DNA of 64,000 bases from Actinoallomurus iriomotensis (GTDB taxonomy: Bacteria > Actinomycetota > Actinomycetes > Streptosporangiales > Streptosporangiaceae). Below, piece after piece: positions 30,088-38,299 of this stretch (position 1 is its first letter; each line of letters opens with the position of its first letter). The DNA is taken from contig NZ_BSTJ01000002.1 in assembly GCF_030269445.1 (NCBI RefSeq), forward strand, positions 1 through 64,000, in the 5' to 3' direction. A program made the translations under genes and the position numbers. The notes below the pieces were generated by a model. The model had not been told where the DNA came from. It ran no database searches and worked only from the letters and a program-made list of their open reading frames with translations.

Positions 30088-30282
30088 TTACTTGCCGAGC
30101 AGCTTCTTGATCTTCGTCTCGTCGTTCTTGGACAGGACCACGGGCCCGTCGAGCCGGCGCGTGCGCTTGGTCGGCTTGTGCTCGAGCAGGTGGTTACGGT
30201 TGGCGCGGCGGCGCATGATCTTGCCGGAGCCGGTGACCTTGAATCGCTTCTTGGCCCCACTGTGCGTCTTCATCTTCGGCAT
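30088..30282 (-). CDS. rpmI: 50S ribosomal protein L35
   Basis: A 64-aa basic protein starting [21 protein letters not shown], with [21 protein letters not shown] and KIKKLLGK at the end. The length and sequence are textbook L35. The frame is open upstream, but only the MPKMK start fits the family. It lies between infC and rplT with 115-150 bp gaps. Confidence 0.98.
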   Translation of the reverse strand: MPKMKTHSGAKKRFKVTGSGKIMRRRANRNHLLEHKPTKRTRRLDGPVVLSKNDETKIKKLLGK

Positions 30283-30433
30283 GGTCGCCGACGTCTCCCT
30301 AGTCCGAGCGCCTCGGCACGGACGCGCGGCGTCCCCGAGGGGGACACCGGGCGCCGGACAAGGCGCGATGTGCATGCTTCATCGCGAGACGACCCCGCTA
30401 CGTGAGCAGGGTCGTGGGCGGGACTGCCCCGGA

Positions 30434-31027
30434 TCAGGCCGGGGCCTCGTCCTCCACCTGCCGACGCGCGCGACTGCCGGTCGCGGCGCGCTGTGTTTCG
30501 GCCTTGGCCTCGCTCTTCTTTCGGTGCGGCCCGAGCACCATGATCATGTTGCGGCCGTCCTGCTTGGGCCTGGACTCGACGAAGCCGAGTTCTTCGACGT
30601 CCTCCGCCAGCCGCTGCAGCAGCCGGAACCCGAGCTCCGGGCGGGACTGCTCGCGGCCACGGAACATGATCGTGACCTTGACCTTGTCACCTGCCTTGAG
30701 GAACCGCTCGACATGGCCCTTCTTGGTGCCGTAGTCATGCGGGTCGATCTTCGGCCGGAGTTTGATCTCCTTGATGACGGTGTGCGCCTGGTTACGTCGC
30801 GCATCGCGGGCCTTCATCGCGGACTCGTACTTGAACTTTCCGTAGTCCATGAGCTTGGCCACGGGCGGTCGCGCGGTCGGGGCGACCTCCACCAGGTCGA
30901 GATCGGACTCCCGGGCAAGGTCAAGAGCCTTGGCGATGGGAACGATGCCGACCTGTTCGCCGTTCGGACCGACGAGCCGGACCTCAGGCACGCGAATGCG
31001 CTCGTTGATACGCGGTTCGGCGCTGAT
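30434..31027 (-). CDS. infC: translation initiation factor IF-3
   Basis: IF-3 binds the 30S subunit, checks the start codon and initiator tRNA and keeps subunits apart. It is 197 aa from an unusual ATC start: AAGGAGGT, three bases, then ATC AGC GCC ([12 protein letters not shown]). The N-domain has [14 protein letters not shown], the linker YGKFKYE, and the C-domain [27 protein letters not shown] longer in-frame ATG (31102) is possible but has no comparable ribosome site. Rare start codons are a known self-control device of infC. Confidence 0.95.
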   Translation of the reverse strand: MSAEPRINERIRVPEVRLVGPNGEQVGIVPIAKALDLARESDLDLVEVAPTARPPVAKLMDYGKFKYESAMKARDARRNQAHTVIKEIKLRPKIDPHDYGTKKGHVERFLKAGDKVKVTIMFRGREQSRPELGFRLLQRLAEDVEELGFVESRPKQDGRNMIMVLGPHRKKSEAKAETQRAATGSRARRQVEDEAPA

Positions 31028-31086
31028 GGGACCTCCTTGGGGTACTTCGCTGTCTCTGACCGGCCATACCCCGGGCCCTTCATGCG

Positions 31087-31116
31087 AAAAGCCCCGCATG
31101 ACTCGCATTGCGGGGC
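31087..31116 (-). terminator. candidate attenuator in the infC leader
   Basis: On the minus strand GCCCCGCA (31109-31116) pairs perfectly with TGCGGGGC (31091-31098) around a 10-nt loop, followed at once by TTTT. This is a U-tailed intrinsic terminator placed about 60 nt before infC, so it would act in the leader of infC-rpmI-rplT or end the upstream methyltransferase mRNA, or both. Confidence 0.55.
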
Positions 31117-31286
31117 CACTACCGGACACCTCGGCGGCCGAAGCCGACGAGGAGGGCACACGTCAAGTGTGCCTGACCGGGACCCATCGGCCTTTCGCTC
31201 CGCGAGGAGCGCGGCCGATCAGGTGGGAGTGACCTCCGCTTGCGCGCCCGACGCCTGCGCGCCGGGCCAGTCAACGCTTAAAGATA

Positions 31287-32132
31287 TCAGCTTTTGGGCG
31301 CCACGTCGAAAACGCGCACCTCGAACGCCGCGGTCACCGCGATCGGCTCGTCGAGCGCCTCGACGCGCTTCCGCACGGCCTCCGGGTCGGCGTGCCAGGC
31401 GCTGGGGCCCATCGCCACGAGCGCGGCGACCTCGGAACGCGTCAGCCGCATCGAAAGCTCCAGCGGCCACGTGCCGGCCGGGCGGAACCGCCCGCCGAGC
31501 GTGTCCGCGACCCGTTCGGCCTTGCGCGGGTCGACGGTGAGCAGGTCGAGCGGGCCGATCAGCTCCTCCAGGTGACGCGCGGCCGGGGTGACGACGATGA
31601 GCACCCCGTCCGGCCGGAGCACCCGGTGGAACTCCGCGGCGTTGCGCGGAGCGAAGACGTCCAGCAACACCCCCACCGTACCGGTGCGCACGGGGAGCGG
31701 GCGCCAGACGTCCCAGGTCAGGGCGCCGATGCGCGGATGAGCGCGCGCGGCGCGCCGCAGCGCGTGCTTGGACAGGTCCAGCGCGAGGCCCGGCCGTTCC
31801 GGCAGCCGGTCGAGCACGGCCCGCAGGTAGTGGCCGGTGCCCGCCCCGGCGTCCAGGACGCAGCCGTCGGCCGGGGCGCGCTCCGCGGCCCGCTCGGCGA
31901 TCAGCCCGGCGAGCGGCGCGTAGTGGCCGCCGTCGAGGAACTCCGCGCGGGCGGCGACCATGGCCGCCGTGTCGGCGGTTCCGGTGCGGACGTTGCCGGT
32001 CAGCAGCCCCGCGTACCCCTGCCGGGCGATGTCGAAGGCGTGCCCGGCCGCGCAGCGCAGCGCCCGCGGTTCGAGCGTCAGACCGGCGCCGCATACGGGG
32101 CAGCGCAGGAAGGGGACGACGTCGGTGAGCAT
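31287..32132 (-). CDS. 23S rRNA guanine-N1 methyltransferase, RlmA type
   Basis: A 281-aa SAM-dependent enzyme of the RlmA(I/II)-TlrB group that methylates G745 or G748. The N-terminal zinc finger is CPVCGAGL...CAAGHAFD. QGYAGLL follows, then SAM motif I VLDAGAGTGHYLRAVL and motif IV region VLLDVFAPRNAAEFHRVL, all in family order. RlmA-II-type members can give tylosin or mycinamicin resistance; the sequence does not say which position is used. aroE ends three bases upstream. Confidence 0.9.
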   Translation of the reverse strand: MLTDVVPFLRCPVCGAGLTLEPRALRCAAGHAFDIARQGYAGLLTGNVRTGTADTAAMVAARAEFLDGGHYAPLAGLIAERAAERAPADGCVLDAGAGTGHYLRAVLDRLPERPGLALDLSKHALRRAARAHPRIGALTWDVWRPLPVRTGTVGVLLDVFAPRNAAEFHRVLRPDGVLIVVTPAARHLEELIGPLDLLTVDPRKAERVADTLGGRFRPAGTWPLELSMRLTRSEVAALVAMGPSAWHADPEAVRKRVEALDEPIAVTAAFEVRVFDVAPKS

Positions 32133-32135
32133 CCG

Positions 32136-32942
32136 CTACGCGCTGGAGCGGCGGGCGATCTCGGCCAGGCCCGCGGCGCGCATCGCCTCGACCGGCACGT
32201 CCGTGACCCCGGTCATCAGCGCGACCTGGCGTACCGCCTGGTGCAGGAGCATGGTGAAGCCGTCGGCGGTCAGGCCTCCCGCCTCGCGCACGGCCTGGGC
32301 CGCCCGGGTCGGCCACGGCGCGTAGACCACGTCGAACAGCGCACCGGCGGACCGGGCGATCGTCTCGGCGTACGGGTCGGCGGCTCCCGCGGGCAGCGTG
32401 GAGATCACCAGGTCGGCGTCGGGCAGCGGCTCGGCGAACGTCCGTACGCTCACGCCGACGCCGAGCCGGGACGCGGCGGCCACCGCCTCGCCCGCCCGGG
32501 CGGGGTCGCGGGCGACCAGCACGGCCTTGTGCACGCCCAGTTCGCGCAGGGCGGCGAGGGCCGAGCCGGCGGTCGCACCGGCGCCGAGCACCACCGCCGA
32601 GCCCGGACCGGGCACCCCGGCCTCGGCCAGCGCCGTCACGATGCCGTACACGTCGGTGTTGAAACCCCGCCGCCGACCCGCCTCGAACACCACGGTGTTC
32701 GCACCGCCGACCGCGCGGGCGAGGTCGGACACCTCGTCCAGGAGCGGCAGGACGGCACGCTTCAGCGGCATGGTCAGCGACAGGCCGGCCCACGGCCCGC
32801 CGAGCACCTCGGGCAGGCCGTCCTCACGACACTCGATCGCCTCATAGGTCCAGCCGAGGCCGAGCGCGGCGTACGCGGTACGGTGCAGCGCCGGTGACAG
32901 CGAGTGCGCGATCGGCGAACCGAGGACGGCGGCGCGGGTCAT
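32136..32942 (-). CDS. aroE: shikimate dehydrogenase
   Basis: This NADPH-dependent enzyme reduces 3-dehydroshikimate to shikimate. It is 268 aa: the substrate site GSPIAHSLSPALH (residues 8-20), SLTMPLKRAVLP with the catalytic Lys where the family often has NVTxPxK, GGANTVVF, GFNTDVYG, the nucleotide loop VLGAGATAGSALAAL, and LLHQAVRQVALMTG near the end. SLTMPLK is a small departure from the usual NVT-P-K and is typical of actinomycete paralogues. The start overlaps the mltG stop by ATGA. Confidence 0.94.
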   Translation of the reverse strand: MTRAAVLGSPIAHSLSPALHRTAYAALGLGWTYEAIECREDGLPEVLGGPWAGLSLTMPLKRAVLPLLDEVSDLARAVGGANTVVFEAGRRRGFNTDVYGIVTALAEAGVPGPGSAVVLGAGATAGSALAALRELGVHKAVLVARDPARAGEAVAAASRLGVGVSVRTFAEPLPDADLVISTLPAGAADPYAETIARSAGALFDVVYAPWPTRAAQAVREAGGLTADGFTMLLHQAVRQVALMTGVTDVPVEAMRAAGLAEIARRSSA

Positions 32943-34114
32943 CCGTGACTCAGATTCTGCTGGAGCTCCTGACGGAACCGGCCGAACTCCGCATAGTTGT
33001 CGGTGAACTTGGTGATGTGATGTGCCGGGTCGGTCGTCACGAAGTACATCCACGGGCCCTTCGCGGGTTTGAGCACGGCCCGCATGGCCTCCTCGCCGGG
33101 GTTGCAGATCGCACCGGGCGGCAGGCCGGCACGCGCGTAGGTGTTGTACGGGCTGGTCGACTTCAGGTCGTTGCCGCTGGCGACGATGCCGTACTTGCCC
33201 AGGCCGTACATGACCGTGCTGTCGAGCTGGAGCTTGTGCATCCACGGCTGCGAGCTGTTGAGGCGGTTCTCGATCACCCGGGCGACCTTCGGCATGTCCT
33301 CGGCCGTGCCGCTCTCGGCCTGCACCAGGCTCGCGGCCACCACGACGTCGTGCGGCGACATGTGGACGCGCTTGGCCTCGCTCTCCAGGTCGAGGTCGTC
33401 GGCGGCCTTCTTGAACTGGTCCACCATCGCGCGCAGCACCTGGGTCGCGGTGGCCTTCGGCGGCGGATCGTATGTGAAGGGGTAGAGGTAGCCCTCGATC
33501 TGCCCGTGGGCGTACGACGGGAGGCCGAGCGCCTTGGTGTTCTGGGCGGCGCGCTGGAAGTTCTTGAGCGGGATGTTGGTGCGCTTGGCCAGAGTGGCCA
33601 GCACCTCAGCGGCGCGCTTGCCCTCGGGGAAGGTCACCCGTCCGGTCCGCGACGCGGGGCTGAGCAGCAGCGCGAGGGCCGATTGGGCGGACATGTGGAG
33701 TTTCAGCCGGTAGTAGCCCGGCTGGATGCTCGTGGCCTTGGGGTCGTCCTTGGCGATCTTGTAGAAGGCGCTGCTGGACTTGACGACCGCGGCCTGCTCC
33801 AGGCGGTCGCCCATCTGCTTCACGGAGTCGCCGTCCTGGATCTGGACGGTGACCGAGCCGGTGCCCCCGCCCTTGTAGTCCGGCGGGTTCAGGAAGCCGC
33901 TCAGCGTCGTGAAGCCGACGTATCCGCCGCCGCCCACGACCACGGCGAGGAAGAGGATCGCCACGATGGGCGCGAGTCTGCGGCCACGGCGGGTCTTCTT
34001 GCGGCGGCGGCCGCGATGGCCGCCACGGCCGCCCCTGTGCCCGCCCGGTTCGGCACGGGCCGAACGCTGGCGTTCGGCGAGTTGCCGGAGAAAGTCAAGG
34101 TCAGCGTCGCTCAT
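32939..34114 (-). CDS. mltG: endolytic peptidoglycan transglycosylase MltG (YceG family)
   Basis: A membrane-anchored lytic transglycosylase thought to end glycan strand growth, 391 aa. It has a ~47-residue cytoplasmic Arg/Gly-rich tail, one helix at about 48-70, a LysM-like region (VTVQIQDGDSVKQMGDRLEQ) and the catalytic domain with Glu in AASLVQAESG, then ARVIENRL, LQLDSTVMYGLG, SPYNTYARAGLPPGAICNPG. ATGA overlaps join it to ruvX and aroE. Confidence 0.95.
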   Translation of the reverse strand: MSDADLDFLRQLAERQRSARAEPGGHRGGRGGHRGRRRKKTRRGRRLAPIVAILFLAVVVGGGGYVGFTTLSGFLNPPDYKGGGTGSVTVQIQDGDSVKQMGDRLEQAAVVKSSSAFYKIAKDDPKATSIQPGYYRLKLHMSAQSALALLLSPASRTGRVTFPEGKRAAEVLATLAKRTNIPLKNFQRAAQNTKALGLPSYAHGQIEGYLYPFTYDPPPKATATQVLRAMVDQFKKAADDLDLESEAKRVHMSPHDVVVAASLVQAESGTAEDMPKVARVIENRLNSSQPWMHKLQLDSTVMYGLGKYGIVASGNDLKSTSPYNTYARAGLPPGAICNPGEEAMRAVLKPAKGPWMYFVTTDPAHHITKFTDNYAEFGRFRQELQQNLSHG

Positions 34115-34596
34115 GTGTCCCCCCGGACAATCTCCCCAGGTGGACGGCCCGTCAAGCGTTCGGCGTCAAGTGCGGCCTGCAAGAGCACGGCCGCGGCGGT
34201 CTGGTCGACGACCTTGCGGCGCGCCTGCCCGTGCACGCCGCGCTCGCGCAGGCCGCTCTCGGCGGTGACCGTCGTGAGCCGCTCGTCGAACAGGCGTACG
34301 GACCCCGGAGGCAGGCGCCGGGCGATGCGGGCGGCGAACCGCCGTGCCTCCCCCGCGGCCGGGCCCTCGCGGCCCGACAGCGAGGTCGGCAGGCCGACGA
34401 TCACCTCGACGGCCTCGTTCTCGGCGGCGAGGGCGACGATGCGGTCGATGTCGCCCTTGCCGTTGCGTACGGTCTCCAGGGGGGAGGCGAGGATGCCGCC
34501 CGGATCGCTCCGGGCGACGCCGATGCGGACGCTTCCCGCGTCGACTCCGAGCCGGACACCGCGTCTCACACGCGGCTCCTGCCCCGGGTCGTTCAC
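34111..34596 (-). CDS. ruvX: Holliday junction resolvase-like protein RuvX (YqgF family)
   Basis: An RNase H-fold nuclease, 161 aa, linked to 16S rRNA 5' maturation and recombination in other bacteria. It has LGVDAGSVRIGVARSD with the first catalytic Asp, VIVGLPTSLSGREG, LFDERLTTVTAE with Glu and DQTAAAVLLQ with the last Asp. The GTG start lies in a GTGA overlap with the third micro-ORF and has GGAGGA six bases ahead, inside a small hairpin. The neighbours alaS and mltG are conserved in actinomycetes. Confidence 0.94.
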   Translation of the reverse strand: MNDPGQEPRVRRGVRLGVDAGSVRIGVARSDPGGILASPLETVRNGKGDIDRIVALAAENEAVEVIVGLPTSLSGREGPAAGEARRFAARIARRLPPGSVRLFDERLTTVTAESGLRERGVHGQARRKVVDQTAAAVLLQAALDAERLTGRPPGEIVRGDT

Positions 34597-34655
34597 GGAG
34601 TCTCCTCCGTCGGCCCCGCGAACCGGTCTCGGTGCCGGCCGCTCCGCTCAGTCAC
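34593..34655 (-). CDS. bridging micro-ORF 3 before ruvX (20 aa)
   Basis: It starts GTG in a GTGA overlap with micro-ORF 2 and stops in a GTGA overlap with ruvX. It begins MTERSGRHRD and ends PTEETP. The last codons contain CGGAG-GAGA-CTCCG, a five-base-pair hairpin with a GNRA-type loop that covers the ruvX ribosome site and touches its start codon. It shares only the first ~15 bases with the 68-bp repeat. Coupled translation into ruvX is inferred. Confidence 0.55.
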   Translation of the reverse strand: MTERSGRHRDRFAGPTEETP

Positions 34656-34723
34656 GAGCCCTCCTTGGTCGGAGGAGAGACCAGGCGCCCGTGCCTATCG
34701 GTTCGCTCGCTCCGCTCAGTCAC
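34652..34723 (-). CDS. bridging micro-ORF 2 (23 aa), repeat copy
   Basis: It starts GTG in a GTGA overlap with micro-ORF 1 and ends in a GTGA overlap with micro-ORF 3. It begins [12 protein letters not shown] and ends PPTKEGS. It is the second copy of a 68-bp unit; differences from copy 1 are few and include T/C and G/C changes in the middle. CTCC TCC GACCAA GGAGG can fold so that the Shine-Dalgarno of the next start is paired. I know no family for the peptide. Confidence 0.55.
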   Translation of the reverse strand: MTERSERTDRHGRLVSPPTKEGS

Positions 34724-34791
34724 GAGCCCTCCTTCGTCGGAGGACAGACCAGACGCCCGTGCCTATTGGTTCGCTCGCTCCGCTCGCTCAC
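34656..34791 (-). repeat. two tandem 68-bp copies of the coupling repeat
   Basis: Copies lie at 34724-34791 and 34656-34723 (minus strand) and differ at only a few bases; a partial third begins at 34655. Each holds GAGCGGAGCGAGCGAACC near its start and CTCCTCCGAC...AAGGAGGGCTC at its end. A diverged relative sits at 7433-7501. Confidence 0.85.
34720..34791 (-). CDS. bridging micro-ORF 1 after alaS (23 aa), repeat copy
   Basis: Its GTG overlaps the alaS stop (GTGA at 34788-34791) and its stop overlaps the GTG of micro-ORF 2. It begins [12 protein letters not shown] and ends PPTKEGS. The codons for PTKEG contain AAGGAGG, so the end of the peptide doubles as the ribosome site for the next ORF, and CCTCC upstream can pair with GGAGG. 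It is the first of three serial micro-ORFs between alaS and ruvX. Confidence 0.55.
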   Translation of the reverse strand: MSERSERTNRHGRLVCPPTKEGS

Positions 34792-37454
34792 GCGCTCCCC
34801 ACAGCTCGGCGGACGGCGGCCAGAGCCTCCCCGATCGCCTCGGGGTTGACTCCTCCGCCCTGGGCGAGGTCGTCCTTGCCGCCGCCCCCGCCGCCGAGGG
34901 CCTTGGCGGCGACGCCGACCAGGGCTCCGGCGCGCAGGCCGCGGGCGCGGCCCTCGTCGCTGACCGCCACGACCACGACCGGGCGGTCCTTGGGCACACC
35001 GGCCACGACCACGACGCTCGGCCGGCCGGTGAGACGGCCGCGCACGTCCACGGCGAGTCGCCGCAGGTCGTCCGCGCCGACGCCGCCGGGCGCCCGGTGG
35101 GAGACGAAGGCGACCCCGCCGACGTCCTGGGCGCCGCCGGCGAGCTCACCGGCGATCTCCAGGACCTGGCGCGAGCGGATCCGCTCGAGTTCCTTCTCCG
35201 CCTCGCGAAGCCGCGTGACGAGCCCGGAGACGCGCTCGGGCAGGTCCTCACGGCGGGTCTTGAGCTGCTCGGCGAGCTGGGCGACCAGGACGTTCTCGCG
35301 CGCCAGGAACTTGAACGCGTCCATGCCGACGAGCGCCTCGACGCGGCGTACGCCCGCGCCGATCGACTGCTCGCCCAGGACCTTGATCAGGCCGAGCTGG
35401 CCCGAGCGGGCGACGTGGGTGCCGCCGCACAGTTCGCGGGAGTAGTCGCCGATCTCCACGACGCGGACCTCGGAGCCGTACTTCTCCCCGAACAGGGCCA
35501 GCGCGCCCATCTTGCGGGCCTCGTCGATGGAGTGCACCGAGGCGTGCACGCCCAGGTCGTCGATGAGGGTGGCGTTGACCTCCGCCTCGACGTCGCGCAG
35601 GACGCTCGGCGGGACGGCCCCGGCGGCGGTGAAGTCGAACCGGAACCGGCCCGGGGCGTTCTCCGAACCGGCCTGCGCCGCCGACTCGCCGAGCGCGTTG
35701 CGGAAGCCGCGGTGCACCATGTGGGTCGCGGTGTGCGAGCGGGAGATCGCCCGGCGCCGCTCCACGTCGATCTGGGCGAACGCGGTGTCGCCGGCCTGGG
35801 CCTCGCCGCGGCGCACCCGGCCGCGGTGCACGATGAGGCCGGCCAGCGGCGTCTGGACGTCGAGGATCTCGATCTCGGCGCCGCCGGAGAGCCTGATGGT
35901 GCCCTGGTCGGCGAGCTGGCCGCCGCCCTCGGCGTAGAACGGGGTGCGGTCGAGCACGACCTCGACCTCGCTGCCCTCTCCAGCCGACGGGACGTTCGCC
36001 CCGCCCACGAGCAGCCCGACGACGCGGGCCTCCGCCTCGACCGAGTCGTAGCCGGTGAAGGTGATCGTGCCGGCGCGTTCGAGCATCTCGCCGAGGACCG
36101 ACACGTCGAGGTTGCCGGTCTTCTTCGCCGCGGCGTCCGCCTTGGCGCGCTGGCGCTGCTCGTCCATCAGCCGGCGGAACTCCGACTCGTCGACGGACAG
36201 GCCCTGCTCGGCCGCCATCTCCAGGGTCAGGTCGATGGGGAAGCCGTAGGTGTCGTGGAGCGTGAACGCCTGGGCCCCGGACACGACCGTGTCCTTGCGG
36301 CGCTTGGCCTCCTCGACCGAGGCGTCGAAGATCGCCGTGCCGGTGCGGAGGGTGGCGAGGAAGGACTGCTCCTCCGCGTCGATCACCGTGTGGATGTGCG
36401 CGGCGTCGGCCCGCAGGCCGGGGAAGGTCTCGCCCATCCCCTCGATCGCCGCGTCGGTGAGTTCGTGCAGGTAGCGCTCGTCCCCCGCGCCGAGCAGACG
36501 AAGGTGGCGGATGCTGCGGCGCAGGATCCGGCGCAGGACGTAGCCGCGCCCCTCGTTGGACGGGACGATGCCGTCGCCCACCATCATCGTGCCGCTGCGC
36601 ATGTGGTCGGCGACGACCCGCAGGGAGACGTCGTTACGAGCGTCACGGCCGTACTTGGTCTTGGTCAGGTCGGCGGCCAGGTCGAGGATCCGCCACATGG
36701 TGTCGACCTCGTAGATGTTGTCGACGCCCTGGAGGATCGCCGCCATGCGCTCCAGGCCCATGCCGGTGTCGATGTTCTTGGCGGGCAGCTCGCCCTGCAC
36801 GTCGAAGTCGACCTTGCTGCGGACCGTGCTGAGCTGGTACTGCATGAAGACGAGGTTCCAGACCTCCAGGTAGCGGTCCTCGTCAGCGACCGGACCGCCC
36901 TCCTTGCCGTACTCCGGGCCGCGGTCGTAGTAGATCTCCGAGCAGGGCCCACCGGGGCCCGGCACACCCATGTTCCAGTAGTTGTCCGCGAGGCCCCGCC
37001 GCTGGATGCGGTCTTCGGGCAGGCCGACCTTGTCCCGCCAGATCCGGAACGCCTCGTCGTCGTCGTGGTAGACGGTCGCCCAGAGCCGGCCCTCGGGAAA
37101 GCCGAAGCCGCCGTCGGCCTCGGAGGAGGTGAGCAGCTCCCAGGCGAAGGGGATCGCCAGCTCCTTGAAGTAGTCCCCGAAGGAGAAGTTCCCGAGCATC
37201 TGGAAGAACGTGGCGTGCCGGGTGGTCTTGCCGACCTCGTCGATGTCGGGCGTCCGGATGCACTTCTGCACGCTCGTGGCCCGTGGGCCGGGCGGTTTGC
37301 GCTGCCCCAGGAAGTAGGGCTTGAAGGGCACCATGCCCGCGTTGACCAGCAGCAGGGTGGGGTCCTCGGCGATCAGGCTGGCCGAGGGCACCACTTTGTG
37401 CCCGCGCTCCTCGAAGAAGCGGAGGAAACGGCGGGCGATCTCTGCCGACTCCAT
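34788..37454 (-). CDS. alaS: alanyl-tRNA synthetase
   Basis: This enzyme charges tRNA-Ala and edits Ser/Gly mischarging; 888 aa from ATG at 37454 ([11 protein letters not shown]). The class II core has [19 protein letters not shown] and [19 protein letters not shown]. The editing domain has the zinc motifs HTATHMVH and [10 protein letters not shown]. The C-terminal C-Ala region includes [14 protein letters not shown]. The start is one base after the DUF6167 gene; the end overlaps the first micro-ORF by GTGA. Confidence 0.97.
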   Translation of the reverse strand: MESAEIARRFLRFFEERGHKVVPSASLIAEDPTLLLVNAGMVPFKPYFLGQRKPPGPRATSVQKCIRTPDIDEVGKTTRHATFFQMLGNFSFGDYFKELAIPFAWELLTSSEADGGFGFPEGRLWATVYHDDDEAFRIWRDKVGLPEDRIQRRGLADNYWNMGVPGPGGPCSEIYYDRGPEYGKEGGPVADEDRYLEVWNLVFMQYQLSTVRSKVDFDVQGELPAKNIDTGMGLERMAAILQGVDNIYEVDTMWRILDLAADLTKTKYGRDARNDVSLRVVADHMRSGTMMVGDGIVPSNEGRGYVLRRILRRSIRHLRLLGAGDERYLHELTDAAIEGMGETFPGLRADAAHIHTVIDAEEQSFLATLRTGTAIFDASVEEAKRRKDTVVSGAQAFTLHDTYGFPIDLTLEMAAEQGLSVDESEFRRLMDEQRQRAKADAAAKKTGNLDVSVLGEMLERAGTITFTGYDSVEAEARVVGLLVGGANVPSAGEGSEVEVVLDRTPFYAEGGGQLADQGTIRLSGGAEIEILDVQTPLAGLIVHRGRVRRGEAQAGDTAFAQIDVERRRAISRSHTATHMVHRGFRNALGESAAQAGSENAPGRFRFDFTAAGAVPPSVLRDVEAEVNATLIDDLGVHASVHSIDEARKMGALALFGEKYGSEVRVVEIGDYSRELCGGTHVARSGQLGLIKVLGEQSIGAGVRRVEALVGMDAFKFLARENVLVAQLAEQLKTRREDLPERVSGLVTRLREAEKELERIRSRQVLEIAGELAGGAQDVGGVAFVSHRAPGGVGADDLRRLAVDVRGRLTGRPSVVVVAGVPKDRPVVVVAVSDEGRARGLRAGALVGVAAKALGGGGGGKDDLAQGGGVNPEAIGEALAAVRRAVGSA

Positions 37455-37455
37455 C

Positions 37456-37698
37456 TCAGTGGTGGTCCTTGTCTGTCTCGGTTGGCGCGTCGAGCCCGAG
37501 CGCGTCACGCAACTCGTCCTCGCGTGCGTGCATGGCGGTGCGAACGTTGTCGGTGAAGTCGCGTACGGTCTGGCCGACTCCGGAGGCCTGGTGAACGAGG
37601 GCCTGGGGTGTCATGGCACGGATGAGGCGCTTGAGCCGGAAGGCGGCCCAGGCACCCAGGCTGCCCCCCAGGAAAAGCCAGAACAGCCGGCGGATCAT
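37456..37698 (-). CDS. small membrane-associated protein, DUF6167 type
   Basis: An 80-aa protein with an N-terminal hydrophobic segment ([17 protein letters not shown], 4-20) and an amphipathic charged tail ending [16 protein letters not shown]. The place immediately before alaS and the ending ALGL match DUF6167 proteins of actinomycetes as I recall them. Function unknown. It overlaps the DUF948 gene (ATGA) and ends one base before alaS. Confidence 0.75.
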   Translation of the reverse strand: MIRRLFWLFLGGSLGAWAAFRLKRLIRAMTPQALVHQASGVGQTVRDFTDNVRTAMHAREDELRDALGLDAPTETDKDHH

Positions 37699-38060
37699 CG
37701 CTTGCCGTCCTGGTTGCGCGCACCGATGGCCTTACGGACACCATAGGAGAAGGCGGCCGCTTTCACGAGCGGACCGCCGACCACCGAGGTGACCGTGGTC
37801 GTGACCGCCGCGGCGTTCTGCGTGACGCTGCCGACGTTCTTGGTTATCAGGTCGACCCGGTCCAGTTGCTCGCCTGCCCGCGTGACCGTGCTGGTCATGT
37901 CGTCCAGCAACGGCCCGGTCTGCTCGCCGAGTTCGGCGACCATCTTGGTCGCCTCCTTGAGCAGTCTGGCCAGCCTCAGCAGGACGAAGGCGAGGAAGGC
38001 AACGAGAATCGCCCAGAAAACGGCCACGATCAGGCCGGCGACCTGTCCGCCACTCAGCAT
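37695..38060 (-). CDS. DUF948-domain membrane protein
   Basis: A 121-aa protein with one N-terminal helix (VAGLIVAVFWAILVAFLAFVLLRL, about 7-30 in two overlapping parts) followed by a long heptad-like helix with ELGEQTGPLLDDMTSTVTRAGEQLDRVDLIT, typical of DUF948. It probably works at the membrane with the next protein; the function is not known. It has a good GGAGAGGGAG ribosome site and opens the operon that continues through alaS, ruvX, mltG and aroE. Confidence 0.85.
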   Translation of the reverse strand: MLSGGQVAGLIVAVFWAILVAFLAFVLLRLARLLKEATKMVAELGEQTGPLLDDMTSTVTRAGEQLDRVDLITKNVGSVTQNAAAVTTTVTSVVGGPLVKAAAFSYGVRKAIGARNQDGKR

Positions 38061-38299
38061 CGGCTCCCTCTCCTTCTGTCGTCGGAGAACCTGGTCGGAC
38101 AGACCATACCGTCCCCCTCACCTCGGCGGAGGCCACGCGAACCGACGTGTCCGCCCGCATGGCGCCCGGAAGCGCCGTTCCGGCGGCGGGAGCGCGTCCG
38201 ATCACCGGCCCGCGCCGGGCGCGGCGCGGCGCGTTCCGATCATGCCGGAGCCGAGGTCAGGGCGTACCGCGGCCCCTGTCACGCGGCACGGCGCGGGCG

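Noticed and set aside
34344-37556. 1070-codon plus-strand open frame opposite alaS
   Set aside because: It is antisense shadow of alaS, His/Asp/Arg/Val-rich with no family motifs; high GC makes long shadow frames.
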